Positions 10,651-20,494 of a stretch of DNA of 64,000 nucleotides are shown piece by piece. The notes under the pieces were generated by a model, which did not search any database, had not been told where the DNA came from, and worked only from the letters and a program-made list of their open reading frames with translations. Position 1 is the first letter of the stretch. Each line of letters starts with the position of its first letter. Location of the stretch: positions 364,480 through 428,479 of the forward strand of contig UBMI01000009.1 of assembly GCA_900466475.1 (NCBI GenBank), given 5' to 3'. The position numbers and the translations under genes are program-made. The stretch comes from Hyphomicrobiales bacterium. GTDB lineage: Bacteria; Pseudomonadota; Alphaproteobacteria; Rhizobiales; Rhizobiaceae.

Positions 10651-10672
10651 AATAGATGACATGTCATTTATT
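10651..10672. promoter_or_regulatory. Likely MarR operator (long palindrome)
   Basis: A 22-bp inverted repeat with a single mismatched pair is centred on the perfect 12-mer ATGACATGTCAT (10656-10667). It ends 20 bases before the marR-type start codon. The size and symmetry fit a dimeric MarR-family binding site and suggest autoregulation of the regulator-transporter operon. Confidence 0.65.
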
Positions 10673-10692
10673 GCTATCCCATCGATATTGAC

Positions 10693-11145
10693 ATGACCGA
10701 CGACAAGATCACAACCTCATTCGGGAGCCTCATCTCCCAGACCGCTCGCTACTGGCGGCGTGTCGCCAATCTGCGTTTGCAGCCTTTCGGGCTGACGGAA
10801 GCGACATGGCTGCCGCTGCTGCGTATCGCCCGCTCGCCGACGCCGAAGCACCAGAAGGAACTGGCCGCCTCGCTCTCACTCGACAATTCCTCCGTCGTAC
10901 GCCTGATCGATAATCTGGAGAAGGCGGGACTGGTCGAGCGACGCGAAGGTGAAGACAGGCGTGCAAAGGAAATCCTGCTGACGGAAGAGGGCAGGAGGAC
11001 CGTGGAGGCGGTCGAACGCGTGGCGCAGGGCATCCGCGAGGAGGCGCTTGCCTTGGTGCCGCGCGAGGACATCGAAACCACGTGGCGCGTGCTCGATCAC
11101 ATCAGCGACGTGCTTGCCCGGCAGCTCGAGGAACCAGAACAGTGA
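10693..11145 (+). CDS. MarR family transcriptional regulator
   Basis: A 150-residue winged-helix repressor. The recognition region SLSLDNSSVVRLIDNLEKAG is followed by the wing REGEDRRAKEILLTEEG, both typical of MarR. The dimerisation helices flank it at both ends. The gene lies just after a 22-bp palindrome and its stop codon overlaps the GTG start of the efflux gene (GTGA). It most likely represses itself and the pump until an aromatic or lipophilic ligand binds. The ligand cannot be predicted. Confidence 0.93.
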   Translation: MTDDKITTSFGSLISQTARYWRRVANLRLQPFGLTEATWLPLLRIARSPTPKHQKELAASLSLDNSSVVRLIDNLEKAGLVERREGEDRRAKEILLTEEGRRTVEAVERVAQGIREEALALVPREDIETTWRVLDHISDVLARQLEEPEQ

Positions 11146-12383
11146 ATACGCATCCAGGCCCGATGAGCGAAGCGCGACCACTTGGCGCAAAGCGTCACAT
11201 ACCGGTCTGGCTGCTCGGGCTCATCACCTTCAGTGGCACTCTGGCCATGCATATTTTCGTGCCTGCGCTTCCGGCAGCGGCCACGGATCTCGGTGCCTCG
11301 ATCGGCGAGATGCAACTGACCGTCAGTCTCTACATTTTCGGCCTTGCCGTCGGTCAGCTCGTTTATGGTCCGCTTTCGGATCGCTACGGACGCCGGCCGG
11401 TGCTGATGAGCGGACTTGTGCTCTATACTCTCGCCGGCGTCGCCGCACTTGTCTCGCCCGGCGTGCATGCGCTGATCGCAGCCAGGCTCTTCCAGGCTTT
11501 CGGTGGCTGCGCCGGGCTTGTCATTGCCCGCGCCATCGTACGCGACACCTCCAGCCCCGATGAAACGGCCAAGCGGCTTGCGATCATGAACCTGATGGTC
11601 ACGGTCGGGCCGGGGCTTGCCCCCATCGTCGGCGGCGCGCTTGCTTCTACGCTCGGCTGGCGTTCGATCTTCGTGGCCCTCTGCGCGCTCGGCATCGTCA
11701 ATCTGCTGCTGACATGGCGCAAGGTGCCGGAAACTGGCATCCGCAACTCCGAGGCTTCCATGAAGTCACTGAGCCGTGACTATCTGGGGCTGCTCGCGTC
11801 GCGCTCATTCGTCGGCTATGCCGTTGGCGGCGGCTGTGCGACGACCTCCATGTATGCCTTCACGGCATCCGCCCCGTTCATCGTCATCAACGAGCTTGGC
11901 CGCCCGGCAACGGAGGTCGGCATTTGTCTTGCACTGTTGATCTTCGGCTACTGGATCGGCAGCATGATCGCCACGCGGCTGATCGGCCGGTTTGCGATGA
12001 AGCGACTGATGGTGATTTCCAATCTCGTCAGCATTGCTGCCGCACTGGTCTTCTTCGGCCTCGCCGTGAGCCATCATCTGACGCTTCTGCCGATGATGGC
12101 TGCGATCATGGTCTATACGATCGGCGCGGGCGTGGCCTCGCCCAATGCGCTGACGCTCGCCGTCAGCGTCAATCCGAAAGTCACCGGCTCGGCCTCCGGC
12201 CTCTACGGCTCGACGCAGATGGCCGTCGGCGCTATCTGCAGCGCGCTTTCGGGGATAGGCGGTGACCCCGGACTTGCCGCCGCGACCGTCATCCTCGGCG
12301 CAAGCGTGCTGGCACAGCTCTGCTTCTGGCTTGCGGTCGCCTCAGGAAATGTCAGGCGAGGAGATCTGGCCGCAGAAGCATGA
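11142..12383 (+). CDS. Bcr/CflA-type multidrug efflux MFS transporter
   Basis: A 413-residue major facilitator with about 12 hydrophobic segments. The loop 2-3 signature YGPLSDRYGRRPVL is that of the drug:H+ antiporter-1, Bcr/CflA subfamily, and AIVRDTSSPDETAK matches motif B/C sequence of that group. The GTG at 11142 overlaps the marR stop and has GAGGA at optimal spacing; the ATG at 11163 is the alternative start. It is translationally coupled to the MarR regulator, so the two form a drug-responsive efflux unit. Its 3' end overlaps the convergent moeA by 32 bp. Confidence 0.88.
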   Translation: MNTHPGPMSEARPLGAKRHIPVWLLGLITFSGTLAMHIFVPALPAAATDLGASIGEMQLTVSLYIFGLAVGQLVYGPLSDRYGRRPVLMSGLVLYTLAGVAALVSPGVHALIAARLFQAFGGCAGLVIARAIVRDTSSPDETAKRLAIMNLMVTVGPGLAPIVGGALASTLGWRSIFVALCALGIVNLLLTWRKVPETGIRNSEASMKSLSRDYLGLLASRSFVGYAVGGGCATTSMYAFTASAPFIVINELGRPATEVGICLALLIFGYWIGSMIATRLIGRFAMKRLMVISNLVSIAAALVFFGLAVSHHLTLLPMMAAIMVYTIGAGVASPNALTLAVSVNPKVTGSASGLYGSTQMAVGAICSALSGIGGDPGLAAATVILGASVLAQLCFWLAVASGNVRRGDLAAEA

Positions 12384-13575
12384 CCGGGCAGGTGGCTCCC
12401 GCCGGCAGTTCCGGCGCATGCGGCGGACGAATGATGAGGCAGTCCGAAAGGGCGAAGGTCTTCATCATCGATGAATCCTGCTTGTCGAAAGGTTCGACAA
12501 GCCAGCCGCCAGCGGCGGATTTCGAGAGCTTGGCGCGCACATAGTCCTGACGGTGATCATTGGCGCGCAGCGTGACGGCGGCCTCCACCATCGTCTCGCG
12601 CGGAACTGATGGCAGCGAGCCAAGCTTACGGATCAGCGGCTCCAGAAATAGCAGCGAGCAGACGAGGCTCGAGACGGGGTTGCCAGGCAAGCCGAGAACA
12701 TGGGTCTTTCCGAAACTGCCGACCATCAGCGGTTTGCCGGGGCGCATGGCGATGCGCCAGAAATCGAGCTCCATGCCGGCTTCGATCAATGTCGCCTGCA
12801 CCAGATCATGATCGCCGACCGAGGCGCCACCGAGGGTGACGATCACATCGACTTTCGCATTGCGCGCCTTGTCGATCGCTGCCGTGATCTTCGCCTTGTC
12901 ATCAGGCACGATGCCGAGATCGAGCACGTCGGCACCGGCGCGGCGGGCAAGGGCAGCGACGCCAAAGGTGTTGGAGGCGATGATCTGTGAGGGACCAGGC
13001 GTGCTTCCGGGCGGCAGAAGTTCGTCGCCGGTCGCAAGAATGGCGATGAGGGGACGGCGCAACACCTCGACATCGGGCCGGTTCATGCCGGCCGCGACCG
13101 TCAGCCGCGAGAAATCGAGGATCGTACCGGCGGGCAACACCACTTCGCCTTCAGTGAAATCCTGACCGCGCGGGCGAACATGCTGGTTCTGCCGTACTGG
13201 GAAATTGGTTCTGATACCGCCTTCGATCTTTTCCGCGTCCTCCTGCAACAACACGCTATCGGCACCCGACGGTACAGGTGCGCCGGTAAAGATCCTGACA
13301 GCCTCGCCCGGACCAACGCTACCTTCGAAGCCGTGGCCGGCGGACGATGTGCCGATGACCTTCAGAACGGCGCCTGGCTCCGGCGCATCCTCACGGCGCA
13401 GCGCATAGCCATCCATGGCTGAAGAATTGAATGGCGGCTGGGTCAGACCGGCCTTGAGATCGGCGGCCAGGACGCGACCCTCAGCCTCTGCGAGCGGCAG
13501 CGTTTCGGACGCCATGACGGGCGCGGCACTGGACAGCAGGCGGCTTAGGGCCTCGGCGACCGGCAGAAGGTTCAT
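12352..13575 (-). CDS. moeA: Molybdopterin molybdenumtransferase MoeA
   Basis: A 407-residue MoeA, which inserts molybdate into adenylylated molybdopterin to complete the molybdenum cofactor. Landmarks are [14 protein letters not shown] near the N terminus, [19 protein letters not shown] in the middle, and the MogA-like substrate-binding part [10 protein letters not shown] with [11 protein letters not shown]. It is the last gene of a leftward unit and overlaps moaC by 4 bases. The coding end overlaps the convergent MFS gene by 32 bp, which is unusual but both frames are intact. Confidence 0.96.
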   Translation of the reverse strand: MNLLPVAEALSRLLSSAAPVMASETLPLAEAEGRVLAADLKAGLTQPPFNSSAMDGYALRREDAPEPGAVLKVIGTSSAGHGFEGSVGPGEAVRIFTGAPVPSGADSVLLQEDAEKIEGGIRTNFPVRQNQHVRPRGQDFTEGEVVLPAGTILDFSRLTVAAGMNRPDVEVLRRPLIAILATGDELLPPGSTPGPSQIIASNTFGVAALARRAGADVLDLGIVPDDKAKITAAIDKARNAKVDVIVTLGGASVGDHDLVQATLIEAGMELDFWRIAMRPGKPLMVGSFGKTHVLGLPGNPVSSLVCSLLFLEPLIRKLGSLPSVPRETMVEAAVTLRANDHRQDYVRAKLSKSAAGGWLVEPFDKQDSSMMKTFALSDCLIIRPPHAPELPAGATCPVMLLRPDLLA

Positions 13576-14075
13576 CTTGCCTCCGGATGGCGGAAATCTC
13601 CGGATTTGCCGCCGGATTTTTCAAGCAACCTGACACCGCCGATCTCCATCGCCTTGTCCGCGGCCTTGGCCATGTCGTAGATCGTCAGGCACGCGACGGA
13701 GACGGCAGTCAGCGCTTCCATCTCTACACCGGTCTTGCCGGTGAGCTTGGCAGTGGCCGTGACCCGCAGGCCGGGCAGGTCGGCATCTTCTTCGATCTCG
13801 ACCGTGACCTTTGTCAGCATAAGCGGATGGCAGAGAGGAATGAGGTCGGCCGTCCGCTTGGCGGCCATGATGCCGGCAAGGCGAGCGGTGCCAATGACGT
13901 CGCCCTTCTTGGCATTGCCTTGAAGGATGAGCGAAAGCGTCTCCGGGGCCATTTTTACACAGCCTTCGGCAGTGGCGATGCGCACGGTCTCGGCCTTGTC
14001 GGAAACATCGACCATATGCGCCTCGCCGGAGGCACCGAGATGGGTGAGGCCTGGCTTCTCGCCGCTCATGCTCAT
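13572..14075 (-). CDS. moaC: Cyclic pyranopterin monophosphate synthase MoaC
   Basis: A 167-residue MoaC, which with MoaA converts GTP to cyclic pyranopterin monophosphate in molybdenum cofactor synthesis. Conserved segments are [26 protein letters not shown] and [20 protein letters not shown]. The start overlaps the trpC stop by 4 bases and the end overlaps moeA by 4 bases, so the three genes are translationally coupled. An ATG two codons in (14069) is an equally good start. Confidence 0.96.
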   Translation of the reverse strand: MSMSGEKPGLTHLGASGEAHMVDVSDKAETVRIATAEGCVKMAPETLSLILQGNAKKGDVIGTARLAGIMAAKRTADLIPLCHPLMLTKVTVEIEEDADLPGLRVTATAKLTGKTGVEMEALTAVSVACLTIYDMAKAADKAMEIGGVRLLEKSGGKSGDFRHPEAR

Positions 14076-14884
14076 TCGGCCGCGATTGCGGCTTCGCCTG
14101 TCAGGAGCGTGCGTGTGGCGGCCGCGACGTCATCCTTGCGCATCAGGCTTTCGCCGACGAGGAAGGTGTTGATCCTGACGGCCTGCAGACGCTTGCAATC
14201 CTCATGGGTGAAGATGCCGCTTTCGCCGACAAGAAGACGATCGTCAGGAACCATTGCAGCCAGCGTCTCGCTGACGGTGAGGCCGACTTCGAAGGTGCGC
14301 AGGTTGCGGTTGTTGATACCGACGAGCGGCGAAGACAGCTTGAGCGCACGTTCCATTTCCGGCGCATCGTGGACTTCGACCAGCACATCCATGCCAAGCG
14401 AGAAGGCTTCGTCCTGCAGGCGCTCGGCATCTTCATCGCTGAGCGAGGCCATGATGAGCAGGATGCAGTCGGCACCCCAGGCGCGGGCTTCATGGACCTG
14501 ATAGGTCTCGAACATGAAATCCTTGCGCAGTGCGGGCAGGGCGCAGGCGGCGCGCGCTGCCGTCAGAAACTCCGGTGCGCCCTGGAAGCTCGGCGTATCG
14601 GTCAGCACGGAAAGGCAGGCAGCACCACCGGCTTCGTAAGCCCTGGCGAGAGCAGGCGGATCGAAATCGGGACGGATGAGCCCCTTGGAGGGGCTTGCCT
14701 TCTTGATCTCGGCGATCAGGCCGAATTCTCCGGCATCGCGCTTGGCGATGAGCGCCTTGTGGAAACCGCGCGGGGCGGACTGCCCGGCCTGCATGGCCTT
14801 GAGATCGGCAAGCGAGGTCCTTGCCTTGGCGGCAGCGATTTCCTCGCGCTTGTAGGCTTCGATCTTCTTCAGGATATCGGTCAT
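14072..14884 (-). CDS. trpC: Indole-3-glycerol phosphate synthase
   Basis: A 270-residue TIM-barrel enzyme that closes the ring of carboxyphenylamino-deoxyribulose phosphate in tryptophan synthesis. Diagnostic elements are [15 protein letters not shown], the catalytic Lys in [18 protein letters not shown] and LVGESGIF. It lies 9 bases downstream of trpD and overlaps moaC. The trpD-trpC-moaC-moeA arrangement, joining tryptophan and molybdopterin genes, is common in Rhizobiales. Confidence 0.97.
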   Translation of the reverse strand: MTDILKKIEAYKREEIAAAKARTSLADLKAMQAGQSAPRGFHKALIAKRDAGEFGLIAEIKKASPSKGLIRPDFDPPALARAYEAGGAACLSVLTDTPSFQGAPEFLTAARAACALPALRKDFMFETYQVHEARAWGADCILLIMASLSDEDAERLQDEAFSLGMDVLVEVHDAPEMERALKLSSPLVGINNRNLRTFEVGLTVSETLAAMVPDDRLLVGESGIFTHEDCKRLQAVRINTFLVGESLMRKDDVAAATRTLLTGEAAIAAE

Positions 14885-14893
14885 GAGACGATC

Positions 14894-15910
14894 CTAGTCG
14901 ATATCATTGGATACGGCGATCAGTTTATCGAGCGCAGATGCCGTTGCGCCGCTATCGAGCGATTCCGTTGCAAGCGTCATGCCGTCACGGATCGTCTCTG
15001 CCTTGCCCGCGATGACGAGGGACGCGGCGGCATTAGCGAGCGCAATATCGCGGTAAGCGTTCTTGGCGCCACCGAGCACCTCGCGCAGCGCTGCAGCATT
15101 GACGGTGCCGTCGCCGCCCTTGATCTCGGCGAGCACGCGAGGCGCCACACCGAAATCAGCAGGCGAAAGCTCGAAGGTACGGATCTTGCCGTTTTCGAGC
15201 GCTGCAACGCTGGTCGTGCCGGTCGTCGTGATTTCATCGAGGCCGTCGCCATGGACGACCCACACGCTCTCGGCGCCGAGGTCGCGCATGACTTCGGCAA
15301 GCGGTACCACCCATTGCGGCGCGAAGACGCCGAGAAGCTGGCGCTTGACGCCGGCCGGATTGGAGAGGGGACCGAGCAGGTTGAAGATCGTACGCGTGCC
15401 GAGTTCGACGCGCGTCGGCCCGACATGGCGCATGGCCGAATGATGCTGCTGCGCGAACATGAAGCCGACACCGGCTTCTGCGATGCAGCGGGTGATCATC
15501 TCCGGGGTAACCTCGAGATTGACGCCAAGGGCCGCAAGGCTGTCGGCGGCGCCGGATTTCGAGCTCAGCGCGCGGTTTCCGTGCTTGGCGACCGGAACGC
15601 CCGCGCCGGCGACGATCAGCGCCGCCAGCGTCGATATGTTGTAGGTGCCGCTGGCATCACCGCCTGTGCCGACAATATCGATCGAGTCGGCAGGCGCTTC
15701 CACCCGTAGCATCTTGGAGCGCATCGTGGTGACGGCGCCAACGATCTCGTCGACCGTCTCGCCGCGAACGCGAAGCGCCATCAGGAAGCCGCCGATCTGC
15801 GAAGGCGTTGCCTGGCCGGACATCAGGATATCGAAGGCCTGGCGAGCCTCGTCACGGGTCAGGGGCTCGCGGCTTGCTGCCTTGGCCAGAAGCGGCTTCA
15901 GATCGGTCAT
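14894..15910 (-). CDS. trpD: Anthranilate phosphoribosyltransferase
   Basis: A 338-residue TrpD, which transfers phosphoribose from PRPP to anthranilate. The PRPP-binding [17 protein letters not shown] and [20 protein letters not shown] are present. The ATG at 15910 is taken as the start because it opens the family's N-terminal helices ([13 protein letters not shown]); the frame continues upstream with no homology and would overlap ppiD. It is 13 bases from ppiD and probably co-transcribed with it. Confidence 0.96.
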   Translation of the reverse strand: MTDLKPLLAKAASREPLTRDEARQAFDILMSGQATPSQIGGFLMALRVRGETVDEIVGAVTTMRSKMLRVEAPADSIDIVGTGGDASGTYNISTLAALIVAGAGVPVAKHGNRALSSKSGAADSLAALGVNLEVTPEMITRCIAEAGVGFMFAQQHHSAMRHVGPTRVELGTRTIFNLLGPLSNPAGVKRQLLGVFAPQWVVPLAEVMRDLGAESVWVVHGDGLDEITTTGTTSVAALENGKIRTFELSPADFGVAPRVLAEIKGGDGTVNAAALREVLGGAKNAYRDIALANAAASLVIAGKAETIRDGMTLATESLDSGATASALDKLIAVSNDID

Positions 15911-15923
15911 GCGTCGCTTCCCC

Positions 15924-17816
15924 CTAGCGGACGGTCGCCTGTTCGGCGAGTTTCTGGTTGACCTGCGTGCCGTACTGGCTCTGCAACAGGTTGACCATCT
16001 GATCCAGAATATCGTCGCCGGCGGCATTTGCCATGGCGGTGATCTGCTGGTCGCGGTTCTCAAGGGCATCGGTCGTCGGTTGGTCGTTGACCTCGGTCAC
16101 CTTCAGCAGGATCTGAGTGCTCGGATCGGCGCCAACGGCTGCTGCCACGGTATCGACAGGGCCCGAGAAGGCTGCGTTGATGCCGGCGCGACCGAGAACC
16201 GGATCGTCGGTCGAGCGGGTAAAGCCGCTCTTGCTTTCGACGGCGATTCCGAGCGGCGTGGCGATATCGGCAAGCGATGTGCCCTTCTGCGCCTCGGCCT
16301 TCAACTCGGCTGCCTTCTTGGCAAGCTCGGCCTTCTGCTGCTCGGCGGTCCAGTCCTGAACGGCCTTGTCGCGCACTTCGGCAAGCGGGCGATCACGCTC
16401 CGGCATGATGTCGCGGACATCAAACCAGACATAGCCGTCATTGCCGACGGAAATGGCAACCGCATCGGCGCCGACATCGGTTTTGAAGGCTTCCGCCAGA
16501 AGCTGCTGCTGCGCAGGGATATCCTTGACCGGATTGCCGTCCTTGTCGGCACCCGTCATGTCGATGGCGTCGATGACGACGGCCTTCAGCTTGAGCTGGT
16601 TGGCGATCTCTTCAAGAGATGTGCCGCCGGCGCGCATATCCTCGATACGGTCGTGAACGTTGATCACTTCCTGCGAAGCATTGGCGACCGAAAGCTGCTT
16701 GCGGAGCTCTTCCTTGACCTCGTCGAAGCTCTTGGTGGTCTCCGGCTTGATGTTGGTCACGCGCAGGATCACAGGACCAAAGGTGCCGTCGACGACAGGC
16801 GTCGTGCCGCCGTCGGTCTTGACGGCGAAGGCGGCGTCGGCAACGGCCTGATCCGGAACCTTGTCCTTGGTGAATTCTCCGAGCAGCACGTCGCCCGCAG
16901 TCTTGCCCTGATCGGTAACGAGCTGATCGAAACTCGTACCGGTCTTCAGCGCGGTCTCGGCCGCATTGGCGAGATCCTTGCTGGCAAAGGTCAACTGTTC
17001 CAGCGTGCGGCTTTCCGGCGTCGTATAAGCCGCCTTGGCCTTGTCGAAGGCTTCCTTGATCTGGTCGTCGGTGACGGTCGCGGGATCGGCGATATCATCC
17101 GGCTGAAGCTTCAGATAGGCGATCTTGCGGTATTCCGGTGCGCGGTAGCGCTGCTTGGCATCTTCGAACCATTTGGAGAGCACGTCATCGGCAGGCGCCT
17201 TGATCGGCTCGATATTGGCGTTCGTAAGCAGCAGGTAATCGACGCTGCGGCTCTCACTGCCATAGAGTTTCAGCGCGTTGACGAGCGTCGCAGGCGCCTG
17301 GAAGCCATTGGCGACGGCTTCGATGATCTGGCTGCGGACAGCCTGCTTGCTGCGATCCTTGATATAGTCGTCTTCCCGAATGCCGGCATTGCGCAGACGC
17401 GAGGTGAAGAGCGAGCGGTCGAACTGGCCGTTGACTGCCTTGAAAGCCGGATCGTCACCGATCAGCTGTGCAAGACGGTCTTCGGAAAGACCGAGCCCCA
17501 TGTCATCGGCAAGCTGATCGAGCGAGGCGCCGGCAACGAGCTGGGCGAGGACCTGCTGTTCAACGCCGAAAGCGCGCGCCTGTTCGGGTGTGAGCCGCAT
17601 GCCGAACTGCTGGCTCAGAGACGCAATCTGACGCTGATAGGCGAGGCGGAATTCGTTGACGTCCACATGCTGGTCGCCGACGGTGACCACCGTCGTGCTG
17701 TTGCCGCCGCTTATCAGCTCACGCGACACTCCCCAGATGCCGAAGGAGGCGACGAGGAGGAGCAGGAGCAGCTTGGCAACCCAGGTCTGAGCAGCTCTTC
17801 TCAGAAAATGGAACAT
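15924..17816 (-). CDS. ppiD: PpiD/SurA-type periplasmic peptidylprolyl isomerase, membrane anchored
   Basis: A 630-residue folding factor. One N-terminal transmembrane helix (about residues 12-32, [17 protein letters not shown]) is followed by a SurA_N-like chaperone domain (about 40-190), then a PPIC/parvulin region (about 250-360) and a long C-terminal domain. The overall plan is that of PpiD, which assists proteins leaving the Sec channel. It heads the leftward trpD-trpC-moaC-moeA group. The parvulin domain is divergent, so isomerase activity is not certain. Confidence 0.87.
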   Translation of the reverse strand: MFHFLRRAAQTWVAKLLLLLLVASFGIWGVSRELISGGNSTTVVTVGDQHVDVNEFRLAYQRQIASLSQQFGMRLTPEQARAFGVEQQVLAQLVAGASLDQLADDMGLGLSEDRLAQLIGDDPAFKAVNGQFDRSLFTSRLRNAGIREDDYIKDRSKQAVRSQIIEAVANGFQAPATLVNALKLYGSESRSVDYLLLTNANIEPIKAPADDVLSKWFEDAKQRYRAPEYRKIAYLKLQPDDIADPATVTDDQIKEAFDKAKAAYTTPESRTLEQLTFASKDLANAAETALKTGTSFDQLVTDQGKTAGDVLLGEFTKDKVPDQAVADAAFAVKTDGGTTPVVDGTFGPVILRVTNIKPETTKSFDEVKEELRKQLSVANASQEVINVHDRIEDMRAGGTSLEEIANQLKLKAVVIDAIDMTGADKDGNPVKDIPAQQQLLAEAFKTDVGADAVAISVGNDGYVWFDVRDIMPERDRPLAEVRDKAVQDWTAEQQKAELAKKAAELKAEAQKGTSLADIATPLGIAVESKSGFTRSTDDPVLGRAGINAAFSGPVDTVAAAVGADPSTQILLKVTEVNDQPTTDALENRDQQITAMANAAGDDILDQMVNLLQSQYGTQVNQKLAEQATVR

Positions 17817-17977
17817 GGAAACGCAAACCTCGCATTATCATTGGCCCCGGAAGGGCAGACATTCGTCGTTCCATAAAACAAAGCTGCGAGGAAATGAAGG
17901 CTTGTCGCACGAAAAGCTTGCGAGGCTTGCACACGCTCTCGCTGACCCGCCGCGAGCGACAAAAGATGCTACATTGC

Positions 17978-18003
17978 GGAACCTTTCCAGTCTTCATGTC
18001 GTT
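17978..18003 (+). promoter_or_regulatory. EcfG (general stress sigma factor) promoter
   Basis: GGAAC at 17978-17982 and CGTT at 18000-18003 are separated by 17 bases. This matches the alphaproteobacterial EcfG/RpoE2 promoter GGAAC-N16/17-CGTT. It lies 32 bases before the start codon of the small DUF883-like gene and so fixes that start. Confidence 0.75.
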
Positions 18004-18034
18004 GAAGCGGCATTCCATCAAACAGGAGCAGACC

Positions 18035-18316
18035 ATGGCCGAATTGAAAACCGCTTCCGCCGAATCCACCGCTGCGCGCGTCAAGGCTGAAGTTGCCGCC
18101 GAAGATCTGTCCGCGCAGGTTGCTGCGTTGCGCGAGGATCTGGCCCGCCTTTCGGAGAGCGTGATCGCGCTCGGGCAGGGCGCAAAGACCGCAGTGGCCG
18201 ACGAAGCCTCTGTCATGACCGAGCGCGTCCGCGACAAGGTGCGTGAAGAGCCCTTGACCGCGATTGCCATCACGGCAGGCGTCGCCTATCTCTTCGGTCT
18301 CCTCAGCCGCCGATAA
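18035..18316 (+). CDS. Small DUF883/ElaB-like membrane-anchored stress protein
   Basis: A 93-residue protein. The N-terminal two thirds are amphipathic, coiled-coil-like helix (AEDLSAQVAALREDLARLSE), and the C terminus is a single hydrophobic segment ending LFGLLSRR. This is the plan of the DUF883/ElaB/YqjD family of ribosome- or membrane-associated stress proteins. AGGAG precedes the ATG, and the EcfG promoter 32 bases upstream rules out earlier in-frame starts. Expression is expected in stationary phase and general stress. Confidence 0.8.
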   Translation: MAELKTASAESTAARVKAEVAAEDLSAQVAALREDLARLSESVIALGQGAKTAVADEASVMTERVRDKVREEPLTAIAITAGVAYLFGLLSRR

Positions 18317-18318
18317 TG

Positions 18319-18351
18319 AAAAAAGCCGGACGCAGGACGTCCGGCTTTTCA
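18319..18351. terminator. Bidirectional terminator between two stress genes
   Basis: The stem GCCGGACG/CGTCCGGC with a five-base loop is flanked by A runs on the left and T runs on the right. It can therefore terminate both the rightward DUF883-like gene and the leftward GlsB-like gene. Confidence 0.85.
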
Positions 18352-18379
18352 ATCTTTCCAGCGATCTTTCCGTGTCAGG

Positions 18380-18634
18380 TCAGCGGCGGACGAGGCGCCC
18401 GAGCGCGATCAGGATGCATGCCCCGACAAAACCCGTGACCAGGTATCCGAGCCAGCCGGTCAACGGCTGGATATGAAGGATACCGAGGATCCAATTGGCG
18501 ACAATCGCGCCGATGATGCCGAGCAATATGTTCATGAACACGCCCATGTTGCTGTTCATGAATTTCTCCGCCAGCCATCCGGCGAAGCCGCCGATGATGA
18601 TGGCTGCAATCCAACCCACACCTTCGTTTTCCAT
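18380..18634 (-). CDS. GlsB/YeaQ/YmgE family small membrane protein
   Basis: An 84-residue, very hydrophobic, glycine-rich protein with three predicted membrane segments. It is of the 'transglycosylase-associated' GlsB/YeaQ/YmgE family (GWIAAIIIGGFAGWLAEKFM, then GIIGAIVANWILGI). The family is widespread among stress-induced genes; its biochemical role is unknown. GAGGGAG lies upstream of the ATG at 18634. A longer frame opens at 18676, but that is upstream of the transcription start implied by the EcfG promoter, so it was rejected. Confidence 0.88.
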   Translation of the reverse strand: MENEGVGWIAAIIIGGFAGWLAEKFMNSNMGVFMNILLGIIGAIVANWILGILHIQPLTGWLGYLVTGFVGACILIALGRLVRR

Positions 18635-18667
18635 AGTGATCTCCCTCCTAGGCAAAACGTGAGATAA

Positions 18668-18692
18668 AACGCGCACAATCGAAATAAGTTCC
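18668..18692 (-). promoter_or_regulatory. EcfG promoter for the GlsB-like gene
   Basis: Read on the minus strand, GGAAC (18692-18688) and CGTT (18671-18668) are separated by 16 bases, a canonical EcfG promoter. The start codon follows 33 bases after CGTT. Confidence 0.78.
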
Positions 18693-18715
18693 GTCGCGGC
18701 AGCGGCTTGCCGGCA

Positions 18716-18835
18716 TCAGGGATGAAGCACCGTCACCGGCGTCGAGAGTGCGTGTGTCGCGATCTGAAACATCAGGCCGGAAAAGGCCAATGCGGCAAAG
18801 CCAGCCGGCATCAGCAAGCTCTTATTGAACATCAT
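18716..18835 (-). CDS. Small hydrophobic protein, 39 residues, unknown function
   Basis: A short open frame starting with two consecutive ATG codons (18835 and 18832) follows GGGAGGAT at good spacing. It encodes a 39-residue peptide with one hydrophobic helix (LLMPAGFAALAFSGLMFQIA) and a short polar tail ending STPVTVLHP. The strong ribosome site, sensible composition and position upstream of the GlsB-like gene support a real single-pass small membrane protein. No family is recognised. No EcfG promoter was seen in front of it. Confidence 0.6.
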   Translation of the reverse strand: MMFNKSLLMPAGFAALAFSGLMFQIATHALSTPVTVLHP

Positions 18836-19072
18836 ATCCTCCCTTTATTGGGAGCAAGCATAGTTTATCGCCTCAACTGCGCAAGCCGCTCATTAATAAG
18901 TAGTTAAGCATGAAATTTAAGTAAAATTGCCACGTCATTACATGCAATACACCTAATATTAGATCATCTGGAACTGGAGCACTCTCAATTTGCATTATCA
19001 GAGAAGAGACTTTGGTCGATAGGATCTCTACGGCTCTCGCTCGATCAAAGCCGGCGGATGACAGAAGACTGT

Positions 19073-20185
19073 CTATCCGGCAAGTCTTGCCACCCTCTGT
19101 CCGATGGCGAGCGAGGCGGTCAGGCCGGGGCTTTCAATTCCGTAGAGTGCCACATAGGCAGGGTGACCGGTTTGCTCCGGCCCCTGGATCACAAAGTCAC
19201 CACTGCCGCCCACAGCCGGTCCGGCGATTTTCGGACGGATACCCGAATAGGCGGGCTGCAGCGCGCCATCCGCCAGATTGGGCCAATAGCGGCGGATTGC
19301 GGAATAGAATTTGTCTGCGCGGCGCGGATCGACGTCATAGTCAATCGTCTCGATCCACTCGACATCAGGACCGAAACGTGCCTGGCCAGCAAGGTCGAGT
19401 GTCAGATGCACTCCCAGGCCGCCAGGCTCAGGGACGGGGTAGATCAGCTGCGTTGCGGGCGCACCGCCGGACAGAGCGAAATAACATCCCTTGGCGTAGT
19501 GACGCGGAGGGATCGTGCCGGCGTCCAGGCCGGCCAGGCTTTCTGACAAGGCCCAGGCGTTCAGGCCAGCCGCATTGACCATCAGGCGTGTTTCGATCTC
19601 TACGGGGTCGCGGCCGCCGACTGCGAGGCGAACCTTGTCGGCAGTGAACTCACCGTCGATGACTGGAGAATTGCAGATAACGGCTCCGCCATTCGCCTCT
19701 ATATCCGTGATGTAGGCCTGCATGAGGTTATGGCTGTCGATAATGCCGGTTGACGGCGAGACAAGTGCGGCGAAGCCCCTGATCTGTGCTTGCCTGCGGG
19801 CAAGCTCCGCAGCATCGATCAGATAGCAGTCTTCGACGCCATTGGCGGCAGCCTGCCTCGAAAGCTTTTCAAGATATCCAACTTCTTCCTCACTCGCCGC
19901 GACAACGAGTTTGCCGCAGGCCCTGTGGGGGATATTTCTCTCCCGGCAATAGTCGTAAAGCCGATGTTTTCCGGCAACGCAGAGTTCAGCCTTCAAGCTG
20001 CCGGTGGCATAGTAGAGCCCGGCATGAATGACCTCGCTGTTGCGGGCGGAGGTAATGCTGCCGGTTATCGGCTCCGCCTCAAGAAGAACCACATCGCGGC
20101 CGGACATTGCAAGTTCGCGCGCGACCGCAAGCCCCACGACTCCTCCGCCCACGACGACGCAGTCGAGGTCCAGTACCTCCGCCAT
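19073..20185 (-). CDS. FAD-dependent oxidoreductase (DAO family, L-2-hydroxyglutarate oxidase-like)
   Basis: A 370-residue flavoprotein. The N-terminal Rossmann dinucleotide-binding motif is VVVGGGVVGLAVARELA, and the next acidic residue is in VVLLEAEP. Later elements such as GSITSARNSEVIHAGLYY, VNAAGLNAWALSE and the C-terminal GPEQTGHP region resemble the LhgO/YgaF branch that oxidises L-2-hydroxyglutarate to 2-oxoglutarate. The ATG at 20185 follows GGAGGGG; an ATG five codons upstream is less likely. It stands alone. Glycerol-3-phosphate or other hydroxyacid specificity cannot be excluded. Confidence 0.83.
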   Translation of the reverse strand: MAEVLDLDCVVVGGGVVGLAVARELAMSGRDVVLLEAEPITGSITSARNSEVIHAGLYYATGSLKAELCVAGKHRLYDYCRERNIPHRACGKLVVAASEEEVGYLEKLSRQAAANGVEDCYLIDAAELARRQAQIRGFAALVSPSTGIIDSHNLMQAYITDIEANGGAVICNSPVIDGEFTADKVRLAVGGRDPVEIETRLMVNAAGLNAWALSESLAGLDAGTIPPRHYAKGCYFALSGGAPATQLIYPVPEPGGLGVHLTLDLAGQARFGPDVEWIETIDYDVDPRRADKFYSAIRRYWPNLADGALQPAYSGIRPKIAGPAVGGSGDFVIQGPEQTGHPAYVALYGIESPGLTASLAIGQRVARLAG

Positions 20186-20404
20186 GCAATTCCCCTCCAT
20201 CCTCCAACCGCGTTACTGAACTCGCCGTTTTGGGAGCCCGGACAACGCAATCCAGCTTTCAGATATCGTTCGGGCGAACCTATCCCAAAATCAAGAGGAT
20301 GATGAAATACGATTTGAGGCGCCTAGCCCGGGTCGTCTTCGCCGGAACAAGCGATGAGGAACTCGGCGGCAGGAGGAGAAACAGCTAATGAGTTCATTAA
20401 CGGA

Positions 20405-20494
20405 TGGCGGAAGAGGTGGGATTCGAACCCACGGTACGGTTTCCCGCACGCCGGTTTTCAAGACCGGTTCCTTAAACCACTCGGACACTCTTCC
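20405..20494 (-). tRNA. tRNA-Ser (anticodon UGA)
   Basis: A 90-base tRNA on the minus strand with a long class II variable arm. The acceptor stem GGAAGAG pairs with CTCTTCC and an encoded CCA follows the discriminator G. The anticodon stem CCGGT/ACCGG encloses CTTGAAA, giving anticodon TGA (plus-strand 20458-20460). The T arm contains GGTTCGAATCC. It decodes UCA and probably UCG. Confidence 0.96.

Noticed and set aside
15645..17876. A 743-codon frame opposite ppiD and trpD
   Set aside because: It is antisense to clearly recognisable genes and shows no domain; such long shadows are common at this G+C content.
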